Source: Acidobacteriota bacterium
GTDB lineage: Bacteria; Acidobacteriota; Terriglobia; Terriglobales; Acidobacteriaceae
Direction: 5' to 3'
Length of the DNA: 64,000 nt
Assembly: GCA_018268755.1 (NCBI GenBank)
Contig: JAFDVW010000012.1
Span: forward strand, 1 to 64,000
Under the pieces are notes generated by a model. It ran no database searches and was not told where the DNA came from. It saw nothing but the letters and a program-made list of their open reading frames with translations. This document shows, in pieces, positions 49,741-59,359 of the stretch (within the stretch, counting starts at the first letter, position 1; every line of letters starts with the position of its first letter). The position numbers and the translations under genes were made by a program.

Positions 49741-51687
49741 ATGTCTGAGAGCATTCACGTCAAGCTTCCGGATGGAAGCACGAAAGAAGTCCCCAAGGGC
49801 ACGAGCGCCCTGGATATTGCCAAGTCGATCAGCCCGCGGCTGGCCGATGCCGCGCTGGCTGCCAAGAGCAACGGCGACCTGATCGACCTGACCCGTCCTC
49901 TGGAGGCGGACACCGAGCTGCGCCTGCTCACGGAAAAGGATCCGGAGGCGCTGGAGGTTTTCCGCCACTCCTCCGCCCACTTGCTGGCGGCGGCGGTGCT
50001 CGAACTGTTCCCGGAGACCAAGCTGGGCCATGGCCCGCCGACCGACACCGGTTTCTTCTACGACTTCTATCGCCCGACTCCGTTTACCCAGGAAGACCTG
50101 GAGAAGATCGAAAAGAAGATGCAGGAGCTGGTGCAGCAGGACCTGCCCTATGCGCGGGAGTTTCTGCCACGCACGGAGGGCCTGGAGAAGTTCAAGGGCG
50201 AAGGTGACTTCATGAAGTGCCACTTCATCGAACAGTTCACCAAGCCCGAGGAAAAGATTTCAATTTACAAGACGGGGAAATTTCTCGACTTTTGCCGCGG
50301 GCCGCATATCCCCTCGACGGGACGGATCAAGGCCTTCAAGCTGCTGAACATCGCCGGGGCGTACTGGCTGGGGGATGAAAAGAACCCGCAGCTACAGCGC
50401 ATTTACGGGACGTCGTTCTACTCGAAGAAGGAACTCGACCAGTACCTGCACCAGATGGAAGAGGCCAAGAAGCGCGACCATCGCGTGCTGGGGCAGCAGC
50501 TCGATCTGTTCTCCATTCAGGAGCTGGCCGGGCCGGGGCTCATCTTCTGGCATCCCAAGGGCGGCATCATCCGCAAGGAGATGGAAGACTGGATGCGCGA
50601 GCAGTACCTGAAGCGCGGCTACTCGCTGGTGTACACGCCGCACGTCATGCGCCGCCAGCTGTTCTTCACCTCGGGACACGAAGGCTACTACGCGCAGAAT
50701 TTCTTCGATTTCATGGAGCTCGACGACGCCGAGTATCGCGTGAAGCCGATGAACTGCCCGGGACACATCCTGATCTACAAGGACTCGCTGAAATCGTACC
50801 GCGACCTGCCGGTACGGCTGGGCGAGCTGGGGACGGTCTATCGCTATGAGCGCTCGGGCGTGATGCACGGCCTGCTGCGGGTGCGCGGCTTTACCCAGGA
50901 CGATGCGCACATCTTCTGCACTCCGGAGCAGATTGAGAAGGAAATCACCGACTGCGTGGAGTTTGCCTTCGACGTCCTGCGCGATTTCGGGTTTGATGAA
51001 TTTCAGACCGAGTTGTCGGTGTGGGACCCGGCGGACAAGAAGAATTTCGTGGGCAGCGAAGAGCAATGGGAGCTGGCCACCAGTTCGCTGGAAAAGGTCC
51101 TGCAGCGGCTGAATATCAAGTACAAGACGATCCCCGGCGAAGCGGCATTTTACGGGCCCAAGATCGACATCAAGCTGGTGGATGCGATTGGACGTCTGTG
51201 GCAGCTCTCGACGGTGCAGTTCGATTTCAATCTGCCCAAGCGCTTTGAGCTGGAGTACGTGGCGGAGGATGGATCGCGTAAGCAGCCGCTGATGGTGCAC
51301 CGTGCGCTGTATGGTTCGGTGGAGCGCTTCTTCGGTGTGCTGATCGAGCACTATGCCGGAGCGTTTCCGGCATGGTTGTCTCCGCTGCAGGCGGTGCTGA
51401 TTCCGATTGCCGAGCGCCACGCCGAATACGCGAATAAAGTGGCGGCGGAACTGAAGGGCGCCGGAGTGCGCGTGGAAGTGGATGCGCGCAACGAAAAGAT
51501 GAACGCCAAAATCCGCGAGCACGCCTTGCAGAAGGTGCCCTTCCTGCTGGTGGTGGGCGACAAGGAAGCGGAAGCGGGCAAAGTGAATGTGCGGACTCGA
51601 GGTAAGGAGAAGACGGAAGATATGGTGACCGCGGAGTTCGTGGCGAAGATCACCAAGCTGATTGCGGAGAAATCTTCTACCTTGTGA
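49741..51687 (+). CDS. thrS: Threonyl-tRNA synthetase
   Basis: Charges tRNA-Thr. The 648-residue protein has the N-terminal TGS domain (VKLPDGSTKEVPKGTSALDIA), the editing domain with HSSAHLLAAAV near 74 and TDTGFFYDFYRPTP near 100, the class II catalytic core with zinc ligand Cys in VKPMNCPGHILIYKD near 335, VYRYERSGVMHGLLRVRGF near 368, motif 3 HRALYGSVERFFGVLIEHYAG near 520, and the anticodon-binding domain at the end. ATG at 49741 starts a normal N-terminus; GTG at 49711 is an in-frame alternative. No leader T-box was recognised. It stands alone with a terminator ~107 bases downstream. Confidence 0.97.
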   Translation: MSESIHVKLPDGSTKEVPKGTSALDIAKSISPRLADAALAAKSNGDLIDLTRPLEADTELRLLTEKDPEALEVFRHSSAHLLAAAVLELFPETKLGHGPPTDTGFFYDFYRPTPFTQEDLEKIEKKMQELVQQDLPYAREFLPRTEGLEKFKGEGDFMKCHFIEQFTKPEEKISIYKTGKFLDFCRGPHIPSTGRIKAFKLLNIAGAYWLGDEKNPQLQRIYGTSFYSKKELDQYLHQMEEAKKRDHRVLGQQLDLFSIQELAGPGLIFWHPKGGIIRKEMEDWMREQYLKRGYSLVYTPHVMRRQLFFTSGHEGYYAQNFFDFMELDDAEYRVKPMNCPGHILIYKDSLKSYRDLPVRLGELGTVYRYERSGVMHGLLRVRGFTQDDAHIFCTPEQIEKEITDCVEFAFDVLRDFGFDEFQTELSVWDPADKKNFVGSEEQWELATSSLEKVLQRLNIKYKTIPGEAAFYGPKIDIKLVDAIGRLWQLSTVQFDFNLPKRFELEYVAEDGSRKQPLMVHRALYGSVERFFGVLIEHYAGAFPAWLSPLQAVLIPIAERHAEYANKVAAELKGAGVRVEVDARNEKMNAKIREHALQKVPFLLVVGDKEAEAGKVNVRTRGKEKTEDMVTAEFVAKITKLIAEKSSTL

Positions 51688-51793
51688 CGCTAGCGTCGTC
51701 CGCCGGGCGGATGAAGCGGCTGTCTCTACGTAAGACAGGAAGAGCGGCGCAGGTTGAGCGCTCGGAGTAGCGACGGCCGCAAGCGACCGTGGG

Positions 51794-51816
51794 GGCGAGC
51801 GCCAGCTCGCCTTTTA
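51794..51816 (+). terminator. Intrinsic terminator downstream of thrS
   Basis: GGCGAGC-GCCA-GCTCGCC (51794-51811) followed by TTTTATT. It lies about 107 bases past the thrS stop and before the start of the first CocE-type hydrolase gene. Confidence 0.7.
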
Positions 51817-51901
51817 TTGCAGATTCGCCCACCACCGAATGCCCAGGACGTCGACTGTGGGTTTTGATAATCTTTCCCCGCTGAATCCAGGAGCCCTTTC
51901 C

Positions 51902-53671
51902 ATGCGCTGCAAGTATCTGGCACTCCCAATGTTGGTGCTTTGCGCTCTTTTCGCCCACGCGGCAGATTCATACGTTGTCACGTTTGAGCACGACGTCGCC
52001 ATGAAGACGCGCGATGGCGTCCTCTTGTACGCGGACATCTACCGGCCATCGGCCGAGGGCAAGTTCCCGGTTCTTCTGCAACGCACGCCGTATGACAAGA
52101 ACAATGGGTTCTCCTTCGGGTTGAGGGCGGCCACCCGCGGCTTCGTGGTGGTGATGCAGGACACTCGCGGCCGCTACACATCAGAAGGGGAATGGTATCC
52201 CTTCAAGCACGAATCCGACGATGGCTATGACGCCGTGGAGTGGGCCGCGGCTCTACCGTATTCCAACGGCAAGGTCGGGATGTTCGGGGGATCGTACGTG
52301 GGGGCAACTCAGATGCTGGCCGCGATCGCGCATCCGCCGCACCTGGCGGGGATCTGTCCCATTGTGACCGCCAGCAATTATCACGAGAACTGGACCTACC
52401 AGGGTGGCGCGTTCGAGCAATGGTTCAATCAATCCTGGACTTCGGTGCTGGCGCAGAACACCTTCAACCGCCAGGTGAGCAAGGCGACCAATGCCCTCCA
52501 GGGCGGCACCCAGCTTCCGTTGGCCAAATATCCGCTGTTTAATTTACCGGAGGTGGTGCGGACCTTTGATCTCAGTCAATCGCTCGCCCCTTATTATCTC
52601 GACTGGCTGGCCCATCCCACCTATGACGATTATTGGAAGCGCATCTCGATTGAAGAGCACTACTCCGACATCATGGTTCCCGCCCTGCATGTGGCGGCGT
52701 GGTACGACATTTTCCAGGATGGGTCGGTGCGCAATTACCTGGGCATCAAGGCGCACGGCGGAAGCCAGGCCGCCCGGGAAGGGCAGCATCTGGTCATCAC
52801 CATAGGGGGACACGCGGGAGACACTCGCACGATTGGAGACGTTGATTTTGGTCCAGCTACGGCCCAATACGACGAAGATGAAATCGCCCTGCAATGGTAT
52901 GAGTACCTGTTCAAAGGGGTACAGAATGAGTTTGCCCAGAAGCCGGTCAAGATATTCGTGATGGGAAGCAATCAGTGGCGCCAGGAAGACGCCTGGCCGC
53001 TGACGCGGGCACAATCTACGAAATATTTTCTGCACTCGCAGGGCGAGGCAAATAGTTCGGCAGGAAACGGAACACTCTCGTCGGAAGCGCCGCACAGTGA
53101 GCCCGCCGACCAGTATGTCTACGATCCTGCGCACCCCGTGCCCACGGTGGGAGGGCCGCTATGCTGTGATGCCCAGCATTTGCCTCCTGGCCCTATCAAT
53201 CAGCGCGAAGTCGAAACGCGCAAAGACGTTCTGGTTTACTCGACTCCGGTCTTAACCTCAGACGTAGAAGTCACGGGTCCGGTGAGTTTGGAGCTTTACG
53301 CGTCCTCTTCCGCCGTCGACACGGATTTCACTGCCAAGTTGGTGGATGTGGGGCCGGACGGGTTTGCCCAGAACCTGACGGAAGGAATCGTGCGGGCGCG
53401 CTATCGGGACTCACGGGAACGAGCCGATCTGCTGAAGCCGGGGCAGGTCTATAAATTCGCTATCAACCTATGGTCCACCAGCAACGTGTTTCGCCAGGGA
53501 CATAGGCTGAGGCTCGAAGTCTCCAGCAGTAACTTTCCACGCTTCAACCGCAATCTTAATATCGCGGAGTCGCCTGAGGCGGGGCAACAGTTTGTCCCGG
53601 CAACCAACCTCGTGTACCACGATGCTGCCCATCCTTCCGCCCTGATTTTGCCGATTGTGCCTGGTAGGTAG
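51902..53671 (+). CDS. Secreted CocE/NonD family hydrolase, copy 1
   Basis: A 589-residue secreted alpha/beta hydrolase of the X-Pro dipeptidyl-peptidase S15/CocE family. ATG at 51902 starts a signal peptide (MRCKYLALPMLVLCALFAHA, cleavage after AA) with AGGAG eight bases upstream. The nucleophile Ser is in MFGGSYVGATQML near 128; the acid and His of the triad follow in the second half of the core domain, and residues ~420-589 form the C-terminal jelly-roll domain (VTGPVSLELYASSSAVDTDF, then LRLEVSSSNFPRFN). Members hydrolyse esters such as cocaine or cephalosporin, or acyl groups. The paralogue at 55383-57161 is closely similar. Confidence 0.93.
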   Translation: MRCKYLALPMLVLCALFAHAADSYVVTFEHDVAMKTRDGVLLYADIYRPSAEGKFPVLLQRTPYDKNNGFSFGLRAATRGFVVVMQDTRGRYTSEGEWYPFKHESDDGYDAVEWAAALPYSNGKVGMFGGSYVGATQMLAAIAHPPHLAGICPIVTASNYHENWTYQGGAFEQWFNQSWTSVLAQNTFNRQVSKATNALQGGTQLPLAKYPLFNLPEVVRTFDLSQSLAPYYLDWLAHPTYDDYWKRISIEEHYSDIMVPALHVAAWYDIFQDGSVRNYLGIKAHGGSQAAREGQHLVITIGGHAGDTRTIGDVDFGPATAQYDEDEIALQWYEYLFKGVQNEFAQKPVKIFVMGSNQWRQEDAWPLTRAQSTKYFLHSQGEANSSAGNGTLSSEAPHSEPADQYVYDPAHPVPTVGGPLCCDAQHLPPGPINQREVETRKDVLVYSTPVLTSDVEVTGPVSLELYASSSAVDTDFTAKLVDVGPDGFAQNLTEGIVRARYRDSRERADLLKPGQVYKFAINLWSTSNVFRQGHRLRLEVSSSNFPRFNRNLNIAESPEAGQQFVPATNLVYHDAAHPSALILPIVPGR

Positions 53672-54058
53672 CAATAGCTCTTCCGGGAAGGGGGCCCTCT
53701 GAGGGCCGCTTCGGGGGGGCAGGTAGGCCAGGAAAGGTCAGGGGGAAAGCTCACTTTGCCCTGCTGGGTCTCCCCCTTGGTTGGCCGCTCGGCGGTGATC
53801 ATTCCGTGGGGCCGCGGGGCGACATTTTGCGCGGGTACGGATCAGGGATAGCGCGTCTAGAAATGAGACGGAAGGGTGAAAGTCTTGAATTGAGACTGAG
53901 ACACTCTCCACAATCCCTTGCCAACTCACAGAAATTTTGGCATTTGGGCCACCCCCTCTTTGGCAACCTCCGTGCACCCAACTGCTTGGTAAAAAAACGC
54001 TTAGGGTGGAGTTTCCCCTTAGCGAATTTAGCTTGCACGGAAAGAAAATCATCCCAAT
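53672..54058. other. 387-bp gap before pilT copy 1
   Basis: No gene seen. A small hairpin GGCCCTCTGAGGGCC (53693-53707) follows the hydrolase stop by ~22 bases but has no T-tract. About 100 bases before the pilT ATG, TGGCAACCTCCGTGCA (53961-53976) has the GG-10-GC spacing of a sigma-54 promoter but only partial consensus, so it is weak. Confidence 0.4.
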
Positions 54059-55228
54059 ATGTCTTCTCCGACGATGACGCCTCCCAAGGCGAGTGTTACG
54101 GGGGCTGCTGCAGCCGCCGCTCCCGCTCCCGCGCCTCCATCGACAGCCGCTCTGTTGACGGCAATGCTGCGGACTTCCAGCAAGATCAGCGACCTGTTTT
54201 TCTCGCCGGGCCGGCCGCCCATGGTGGAGATCAATGGCCGGCTGACGCCGACCGGGCCGCGGGCTTTGTCGGTCGAGGATACGCGCCGGATTGCCAATGA
54301 CCTGATCGGCAACAATAAGCACGCGCGGGAAAAGTTGCTGGAGCAAGGGTCATGCGACATCTCTTACAGTTTGCCGGGGCTTTCGCGCTTCCGGGTAAAC
54401 ATCTTCATGCAGCGTGGGACCTGCGTCACGGTCATGCGCGTGATCCCTTCCAAGATCCCCAGTTTCGAGGAACTGCACCTTCCGGAAGAACTGAAGCACA
54501 TTACCCACTTGCGCAATGGGATTGTTCTGGTCACCGGGCCGACCGGATCGGGGAAGTCATCGACGCTGGCGGCGGTGATCGACAAGATCAATCAGGAGCA
54601 GCACTACCACATCCTGACCATTGAAGACCCCATCGAATTCGCCCATCCTCATAAGAATTGCATGATCCACCAACGCGAGCTGCACAGCGATACGCCGAGC
54701 TTCGCGCTGGCGTTGCGGGCCGCGCTGCGGCAGGCGCCGAAGGTGATTCTGGTCGGCGAGATGCGAGACAAGGAAACCATTGAAATCGCTCTGGAAGCGG
54801 CGGAGACGGGGCATCTGGTGCTTTCTACCTTGCACACCATCGATGCCTCGAAGACGGTGGAGCGCATTGTGGGAGTGTTTCCGCTGGCGGAGCAGAACAC
54901 TATCCGCAACCGGCTGGCGAAGAGCTTCCGCTATATGATTTCGCAGCGGCTGCTACCTCGCAAAGACGGGACCGGACGGGTGGCGGCGGTGGAAATTCTG
55001 AAAGCCACGCTGCGCACGCGTGAGTACGTGGAGAAAGGCGAGGCGGAAGGAAAGACATTGCTCGATGCCATGCGCGCCGGGGCCACGGAAGGCATGCAGC
55101 ATTTTGATGGTGAGATTGAGAAGCTGATCCGGGCCGGGGTCGTAGACATGGAAACCGGAATGGCTTATGCCACCAATCCTGGAAATTTGCGGCTGGAACT
55201 GGCGGATTACACAGAGCCGGCCTCGTAA
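54059..55228 (+). CDS. PilT-like retraction ATPase, copy 1
   Basis: A 389-residue hexameric ATPase of the type IV pilus twitching family. The N-terminal ~45 residues are Ala/Pro-rich, followed by the PAS-like N-domain (DLFFSPGRPPMVEINGRL near 48), Walker A in TGPTGSGKSSTLAAV near 162, the Asp box DPIEF near 192, Walker B-like LVGEMRDKETIEIAL near 238, and the His box HLVLSTLHTIDASKTVERI near 255. Asp/His residues and AIRNRL-like end are intact. It is likely to power pilus retraction. The second copy at 57315-58496 is ~80% identical by eye in the core. Start ATG at 54059. Confidence 0.92.
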   Translation: MSSPTMTPPKASVTGAAAAAAPAPAPPSTAALLTAMLRTSSKISDLFFSPGRPPMVEINGRLTPTGPRALSVEDTRRIANDLIGNNKHAREKLLEQGSCDISYSLPGLSRFRVNIFMQRGTCVTVMRVIPSKIPSFEELHLPEELKHITHLRNGIVLVTGPTGSGKSSTLAAVIDKINQEQHYHILTIEDPIEFAHPHKNCMIHQRELHSDTPSFALALRAALRQAPKVILVGEMRDKETIEIALEAAETGHLVLSTLHTIDASKTVERIVGVFPLAEQNTIRNRLAKSFRYMISQRLLPRKDGTGRVAAVEILKATLRTREYVEKGEAEGKTLLDAMRAGATEGMQHFDGEIEKLIRAGVVDMETGMAYATNPGNLRLELADYTEPAS

Positions 55229-55250
55229 GCTGGTTGCGATGGATCCTTCA

Positions 55251-55276
55251 GGGGGAGCAAAATTGCTCCCCCTTTA
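55251..55276 (+). terminator. Intrinsic terminator after pilT copy 1
   Basis: GGGGGAGCAA-AA-TTGCTCCCCC (55251-55272) followed by TTTATCTT. It lies 22 bases past the pilT copy 1 stop and separates it from the second hydrolase gene. Confidence 0.8.
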
Positions 55277-55382
55277 TCTTTCCGGTCCAGCGCGGCGAAT
55301 TTTGTTCAATTAGGCCGCCAGCGCTTTTTCCCCGAGATTTTGTCTGCTACTCTTTCCCACGCTACGTGGGAAAGGGAACGCC

Positions 55383-57161
55383 ATGACTCGAAGCAAAGTT
55401 TTCTCCACGCTTTCACTCCTGATTCTGTTCAGCACAGTTGGCAGCTTCGCCGCCGAGAAGTATGAGGTCACGGTGCAGGCCGGGGTCGAAGTCAAGATGC
55501 GCGACGGAGTCATTCTGCGCGCGGACATCTATCGGCCCAATGGTGAGGGGAAGTTTCCAGTGCTGTTGCAGCGCACGCCGTATGACAAGGGCAATAACTG
55601 GGGTGCAATCCCGTTTGCCCACAAAGCGGCGGCGCGCGGGTACGTCGTGATCATTCAGGACGTGCGTGGGCGCTATACCTCCGATGGCGAGTGGTATCCC
55701 TTCAAGCATGAGTCCGAGGACGGCTACGACACGGTGGAGTGGGCGGCGGCCTTGCCCTATGCGAATGGGAAGGTAGGCATGTTCGGCGGGTCTTACGTAG
55801 GCGCGACGCAAATGCTGACCGCGATTGCGCACCCTCCGCATCTGGCCGGCATCAATCCGGAAATCACCGCCAGCAATTATCACGAGAACTGGACCTATCA
55901 GGGCGGGGCGTTTGCCCAGTGGTTCAATCAATCATGGGGCTCCGGATTGGCGCAGGACACGCTCAATCGACGCGTGCGCGATGAAACGAATGCCATGAAG
56001 GGGGCGTGGAAACTTCCCCTGACCAGTTATCCCTTATTCAATTTTCCCGAGGGGAACGCGCCGGGTTCGGCGGCTACGCTGGCCCCCTACTACCTCGACT
56101 GGCTGGCGCATCCCAGCTACGACGATTATTGGAAGCCCTGGTCGATTGAAGAACACTTCGGCGATATCCAGGTGCCGGCGTTGCACGTGGCGGCGTGGTA
56201 CGACATCTTTCAGGGCGGGTCGCTGCGCAACTACACCGGTATCAAAGAGCACGGAGGAAGTGAAGCGGCCCGCAAAGGGCAGCACCTGTTGGTAATCATT
56301 GGTGGCCATGCCGGGGGCGGGCGCAAGATCGGCGAGGTAGATTTTGGTCCAGCCGCGGAAGTTTATGACAAGGAGGGCTGGACGCTCGATTGGTACGACT
56401 ACCTGTTTAAAGGCGTGCAAAATGAGTTTGCGGGCAAGCCGGTAAAAATTTTCGTGATGGGCAAGAATGAGTGGCGGGAAGAGGACGACTGGCCCCTGGC
56501 CCGGGCAAAGAACACAAAGTATTTCCTGCATTCCACGAAGAAGGCAAACTCGTTGCGGGGAGACGGGACGCTTTCGACGACCGCGCCGCGAGGGGAGAAC
56601 CCCGACGAGTATGTCTACGATCCGGCAAACCCGGTCGCCACCATCGGCGGTCCGCTTTGCTGCGACGGATGGCACTTGCCGCCGGGGCCGCGAGACCAGC
56701 GCCCAGACGAGGCCCGGGACGATGTGCTCGTGTACTCCACCGCGCCTCTGGCGCAAGACATGGAAGTGACGGGACCGATCAAGCTTGAGTTGTATGCGAA
56801 ATCATCGGCGGTCGATACGGACTTCACGGCCAAGTTGGTCGATGTGGGGCCGGACGGTTTTGCCCAGAACATCACCGAAGGAATTCTGCGCGCCCGCTAC
56901 CGGGAATCGCGGGAGAAGGCGACCCTGCTCAATCCGGGGCAGGTCTATAAGCTCAACCTGGATTTGTGGTCGACCAGCAACGTGTTTCGCAAGGGGCATG
57001 TGCTGCGGCTGGAAGTTTCCAGCAGCAACTTTCCGCGCTTTGACCGCAATCTGAATACGGGGGAAGAGGCGGCGGCCGGTGAGAGGTTCGTGTCGGCGAC
57101 CAATGCGGTGCTGCACGATGCCGAGCACCCCTCCGTGTTAATTTTGCCGATTGTGCCGTAA
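55383..57161 (+). CDS. Secreted CocE/NonD family hydrolase, copy 2
   Basis: A 592-residue paralogue of 51902-53671, with the same signal-peptide layout (MTRSKVFSTLSLLILFSTVG, ending FAAEK), the nucleophile in MFGGSYVGATQML near 133, and the same C-terminal domain (VTGPIKLELYAKSSAVDTDF). Long stretches are identical between the copies, including SNYHENWTYQGGAF and PEDGYDTVEWAAALPY-like segments, but signal peptides and several loops differ. ATG at 55383 follows a purine-rich GGGAAAGGGAAC. It may act on a different substrate from copy 1. Exported, probably periplasmic. Confidence 0.93.
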   Translation: MTRSKVFSTLSLLILFSTVGSFAAEKYEVTVQAGVEVKMRDGVILRADIYRPNGEGKFPVLLQRTPYDKGNNWGAIPFAHKAAARGYVVIIQDVRGRYTSDGEWYPFKHESEDGYDTVEWAAALPYANGKVGMFGGSYVGATQMLTAIAHPPHLAGINPEITASNYHENWTYQGGAFAQWFNQSWGSGLAQDTLNRRVRDETNAMKGAWKLPLTSYPLFNFPEGNAPGSAATLAPYYLDWLAHPSYDDYWKPWSIEEHFGDIQVPALHVAAWYDIFQGGSLRNYTGIKEHGGSEAARKGQHLLVIIGGHAGGGRKIGEVDFGPAAEVYDKEGWTLDWYDYLFKGVQNEFAGKPVKIFVMGKNEWREEDDWPLARAKNTKYFLHSTKKANSLRGDGTLSTTAPRGENPDEYVYDPANPVATIGGPLCCDGWHLPPGPRDQRPDEARDDVLVYSTAPLAQDMEVTGPIKLELYAKSSAVDTDFTAKLVDVGPDGFAQNITEGILRARYRESREKATLLNPGQVYKLNLDLWSTSNVFRKGHVLRLEVSSSNFPRFDRNLNTGEEAAAGERFVSATNAVLHDAEHPSVLILPIVP

Positions 57162-57314
57162 AAGCGCGGGTCGTTGTCTGACCCTGAGACATTCTGTCTG
57201 GAATGTAGGCAGTGCGAGGTAGGCGCCGCCTTCGTAAGGTGAACAAAGCAAACGCCGGCTGTTTGGAAGAGCATTTGCTGAACCATGGATACCCCCTAGT
57301 TTCGAAATGGGCCC

Positions 57315-58496
57315 ATGGCTTCTCCCACGCAGGCAGTAACGAACAACCCCAATGCAGGGACGACGGGCGCCGCACCCAAGGCGGCGCCTGCTCCTGCGCC
57401 GATTTCCACGCCCGGCCTACTGGCGGCCATGCTGGGCACCTCCACCAAGATCAGCGACCTGTTCTTCTCCCCAGGCAAACCACCCCTGGTTGAGGTGAAC
57501 GGAAAACTGGTGACGGTGGGCAAGCGGGCCTTGAGCGCGGATGATACGCGCCGGGTCGCGGCCGACCTTATCGGCAACAATAAGCATGCGCTGAGCAAGT
57601 TGCGGGAGAACGGCTCCTGCGATGTCTCCTACAGTCTTTCCGGGCTGTCGCGCTTTCGGGTGAATATCTTCATGCAGCGGGGAAGCTGCGCCATCGTGAT
57701 GCGGGTGATTCCCAGCAAGATCCCGGAATTTGAATCGCTACATCTGCCCGAAGAGCTGCGGCAGATCACCGAACTGCGCAATGGGATCGTGCTGGTCACC
57801 GGGCCGACCGGATCGGGGAAGTCTTCCACGCTGGCCGCGATCATTGATCTCATCAATCAGCAGCAGTCGTACCACATCCTCACCATCGAGGACCCCATCG
57901 AGTTTCTGCATCTGCACAAGAACTGCATCATTCACCAGCGTGAGCTGCACAGCGATACGCCGAGCTTTGCGCTGGCGCTGCGGGCGGCGCTGCGGCAAGC
58001 GCCCAAGGTGATTCTGGTGGGCGAAATGCGCGACAAAGAGACCATTGAAATTGCCATGGAGGCGGCCGAGACCGGCCACCTGGTGCTGTCGACGCTGCAT
58101 ACCATTGACGCCTCCAAGACGGTGGAAAGAATTGTGGGTGTGTTTCCCCTGGCGGACCAGCATGCCATTCGCAACCGCCTGGCCAAGAGCTTCCGCTACA
58201 TGATTTCGCAGCGTCTCATTCCCCGCAAAGACCATACAGGCCGGGTGGCCGCCATAGAGATTCTGAAGTCCACCCTGCGTACCCGCGAGTATGTGGAAAA
58301 GGGGGAAGGCGAGGGCAAGACATTGCTGGACGCCATGCGGGCGGGCGCCACCGAAGGCATGCGGCATTTCGATGGAGAGATTGAACGGCTGATACGGGAA
58401 GAGGTTGTCGACCTGGAAACCGGAATGGCCTATGCCACCAATCCGGGAAACCTGCGCCTGGAACTGGCCGATTTTACGCCTTCGCAAAAGGCCTAA
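57315..58496 (+). CDS. PilT-like retraction ATPase, copy 2
   Basis: A 393-residue paralogue of 54059-55228 with all ATPase motifs intact (TGPTGSGKSSTLAAI near 165, LVGEMRDKETIEIAM near 241, HLVLSTLHTIDASKTVERI near 258). The Ala/Pro-rich N-terminal ~45 residues differ from copy 1 while the rest is closely similar, including identical runs around the Walker motifs. ATG at 57315. Two PilT copies are common in species with several pilus types or where one is PilU-like; neither looks shortened as a PilU would. The small gene at 58507 follows 10 bases later. Confidence 0.92.
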   Translation: MASPTQAVTNNPNAGTTGAAPKAAPAPAPISTPGLLAAMLGTSTKISDLFFSPGKPPLVEVNGKLVTVGKRALSADDTRRVAADLIGNNKHALSKLRENGSCDVSYSLSGLSRFRVNIFMQRGSCAIVMRVIPSKIPEFESLHLPEELRQITELRNGIVLVTGPTGSGKSSTLAAIIDLINQQQSYHILTIEDPIEFLHLHKNCIIHQRELHSDTPSFALALRAALRQAPKVILVGEMRDKETIEIAMEAAETGHLVLSTLHTIDASKTVERIVGVFPLADQHAIRNRLAKSFRYMISQRLIPRKDHTGRVAAIEILKSTLRTREYVEKGEGEGKTLLDAMRAGATEGMRHFDGEIERLIREEVVDLETGMAYATNPGNLRLELADFTPSQKA

Positions 58497-58506
58497 GGAG
58501 CTTCGC

Positions 58507-58773
58507 GTGAGTATGATGGGGACAGCCAAGACAGGAGGCGTCGTGACAGCACAGACAACAGAGCGCGCTCCAGGGAGTTTTGTGGTGGTAGACCGGGAAG
58601 GCGGAAAGGTCGCCATCGAGTTTCGTCCCTATCACGATACGGTTTCGGTCTTGAAGGGCCGGACCGCGGGTTTTGATCTACTGAATGGCTTTACCCGCGA
58701 TCAGGCTCGGCGCCTGACGGAAATGCTGAATGAGAGTGTGATCAGCGTTTTCTTCGCGGCGACGGGGAAGTAG
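58507..58773 (+). CDS. Small hypothetical protein downstream of pilT copy 2
   Basis: An 88-residue protein with a beta-rich start (APGSFVVVDREGGKVAIEFRP) and a helical end (GFTRDQARRLTEMLNESVISVFF). No motif recognised. Two starts compete: GTG at 58507 with AAGGAG six bases before it, and GTG at 58543 with AGGAGG four bases before it (76 residues). It begins 10 bases after pilT copy 2 and is probably in the same transcript, but no counterpart follows pilT copy 1. Confidence 0.6.
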   Translation: MSMMGTAKTGGVVTAQTTERAPGSFVVVDREGGKVAIEFRPYHDTVSVLKGRTAGFDLLNGFTRDQARRLTEMLNESVISVFFAATGK

Positions 58774-58823
58774 GCATTCTGCCAAACGGCCTTCCTTATC
58801 TTTCCGGCATGGCTTAGGCTCGG

Positions 58824-59312
58824 ATGGACCGAGCCATGAGCCAGGAAGCTTCCGTCACCATTGGCGTTATCTCAGACACGCACGGCCTGTTGCGGCCGGA
58901 AGCGATGGCGGCTTTGCGCGGCTCCGACTTCCTGGTGCATGCCGGCGATATCGGCCCGCCGGAAATTCTCGACCAATTGGCGCAAATTGCCCCGGTCACC
59001 GCGGTACGCGGCAACGTGGACACCGCTCCCTGGGCGCAAAGAATTCCTGCCAGCAACGTTCTCGAGGCGGGAGGGGCATCGCTTTATCTGCTGCACAATC
59101 TGGCGCATTTGGATTTGAAGCCCGAGGCGGCGGGGTTTGCGGCGGTGATTTACGGCCACAGCCATGTTCCGAAGCTCGAAGAGAAGAACGGCGTGCTGTA
59201 CTTCAATCCGGGAAGCGCCGGGCCAAGGAGATTTCAACTTCCTGTCAGTGTGGGAAGGTTGAAGATTGCCAATGGCCGGGTGAACGCCCAGATCCTGCGG
59301 ATTCTCGAATAG
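58824..59312 (+). CDS. YfcE/MJ0936-type metallophosphoesterase
   Basis: A 162-residue calcineurin-like phosphoesterase of the small single-domain type: GVISDTHGLLRPEA near 13 (Asp and His ligands), LVHAGDIGPPE near 37, VRGNVDTAPW near 60 and VIYGHSHVPKLEE near 110, with NPGSAGPRR near 127. YfcE-type enzymes hydrolyse phosphodiesters in vitro with Mn or Ni; the natural substrate is unknown. Two starts are possible, ATG at 58824 and 58836, without a clear SD. It lies just before tgt on the same strand. Confidence 0.9.
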   Translation: MDRAMSQEASVTIGVISDTHGLLRPEAMAALRGSDFLVHAGDIGPPEILDQLAQIAPVTAVRGNVDTAPWAQRIPASNVLEAGGASLYLLHNLAHLDLKPEAAGFAAVIYGHSHVPKLEEKNGVLYFNPGSAGPRRFQLPVSVGRLKIANGRVNAQILRILE

Positions 59313-59359
59313 GGCGCCTGTCCTTTCAAAAAGACCGCGGTTCGATACAATCACAGTTC

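Noticed and set aside
53961..53976. Sigma-54-like promoter upstream of pilT copy 1
   Set aside because: GG and GC spacing fits but the flanking consensus is poor; kept only as a note in the gap entry.
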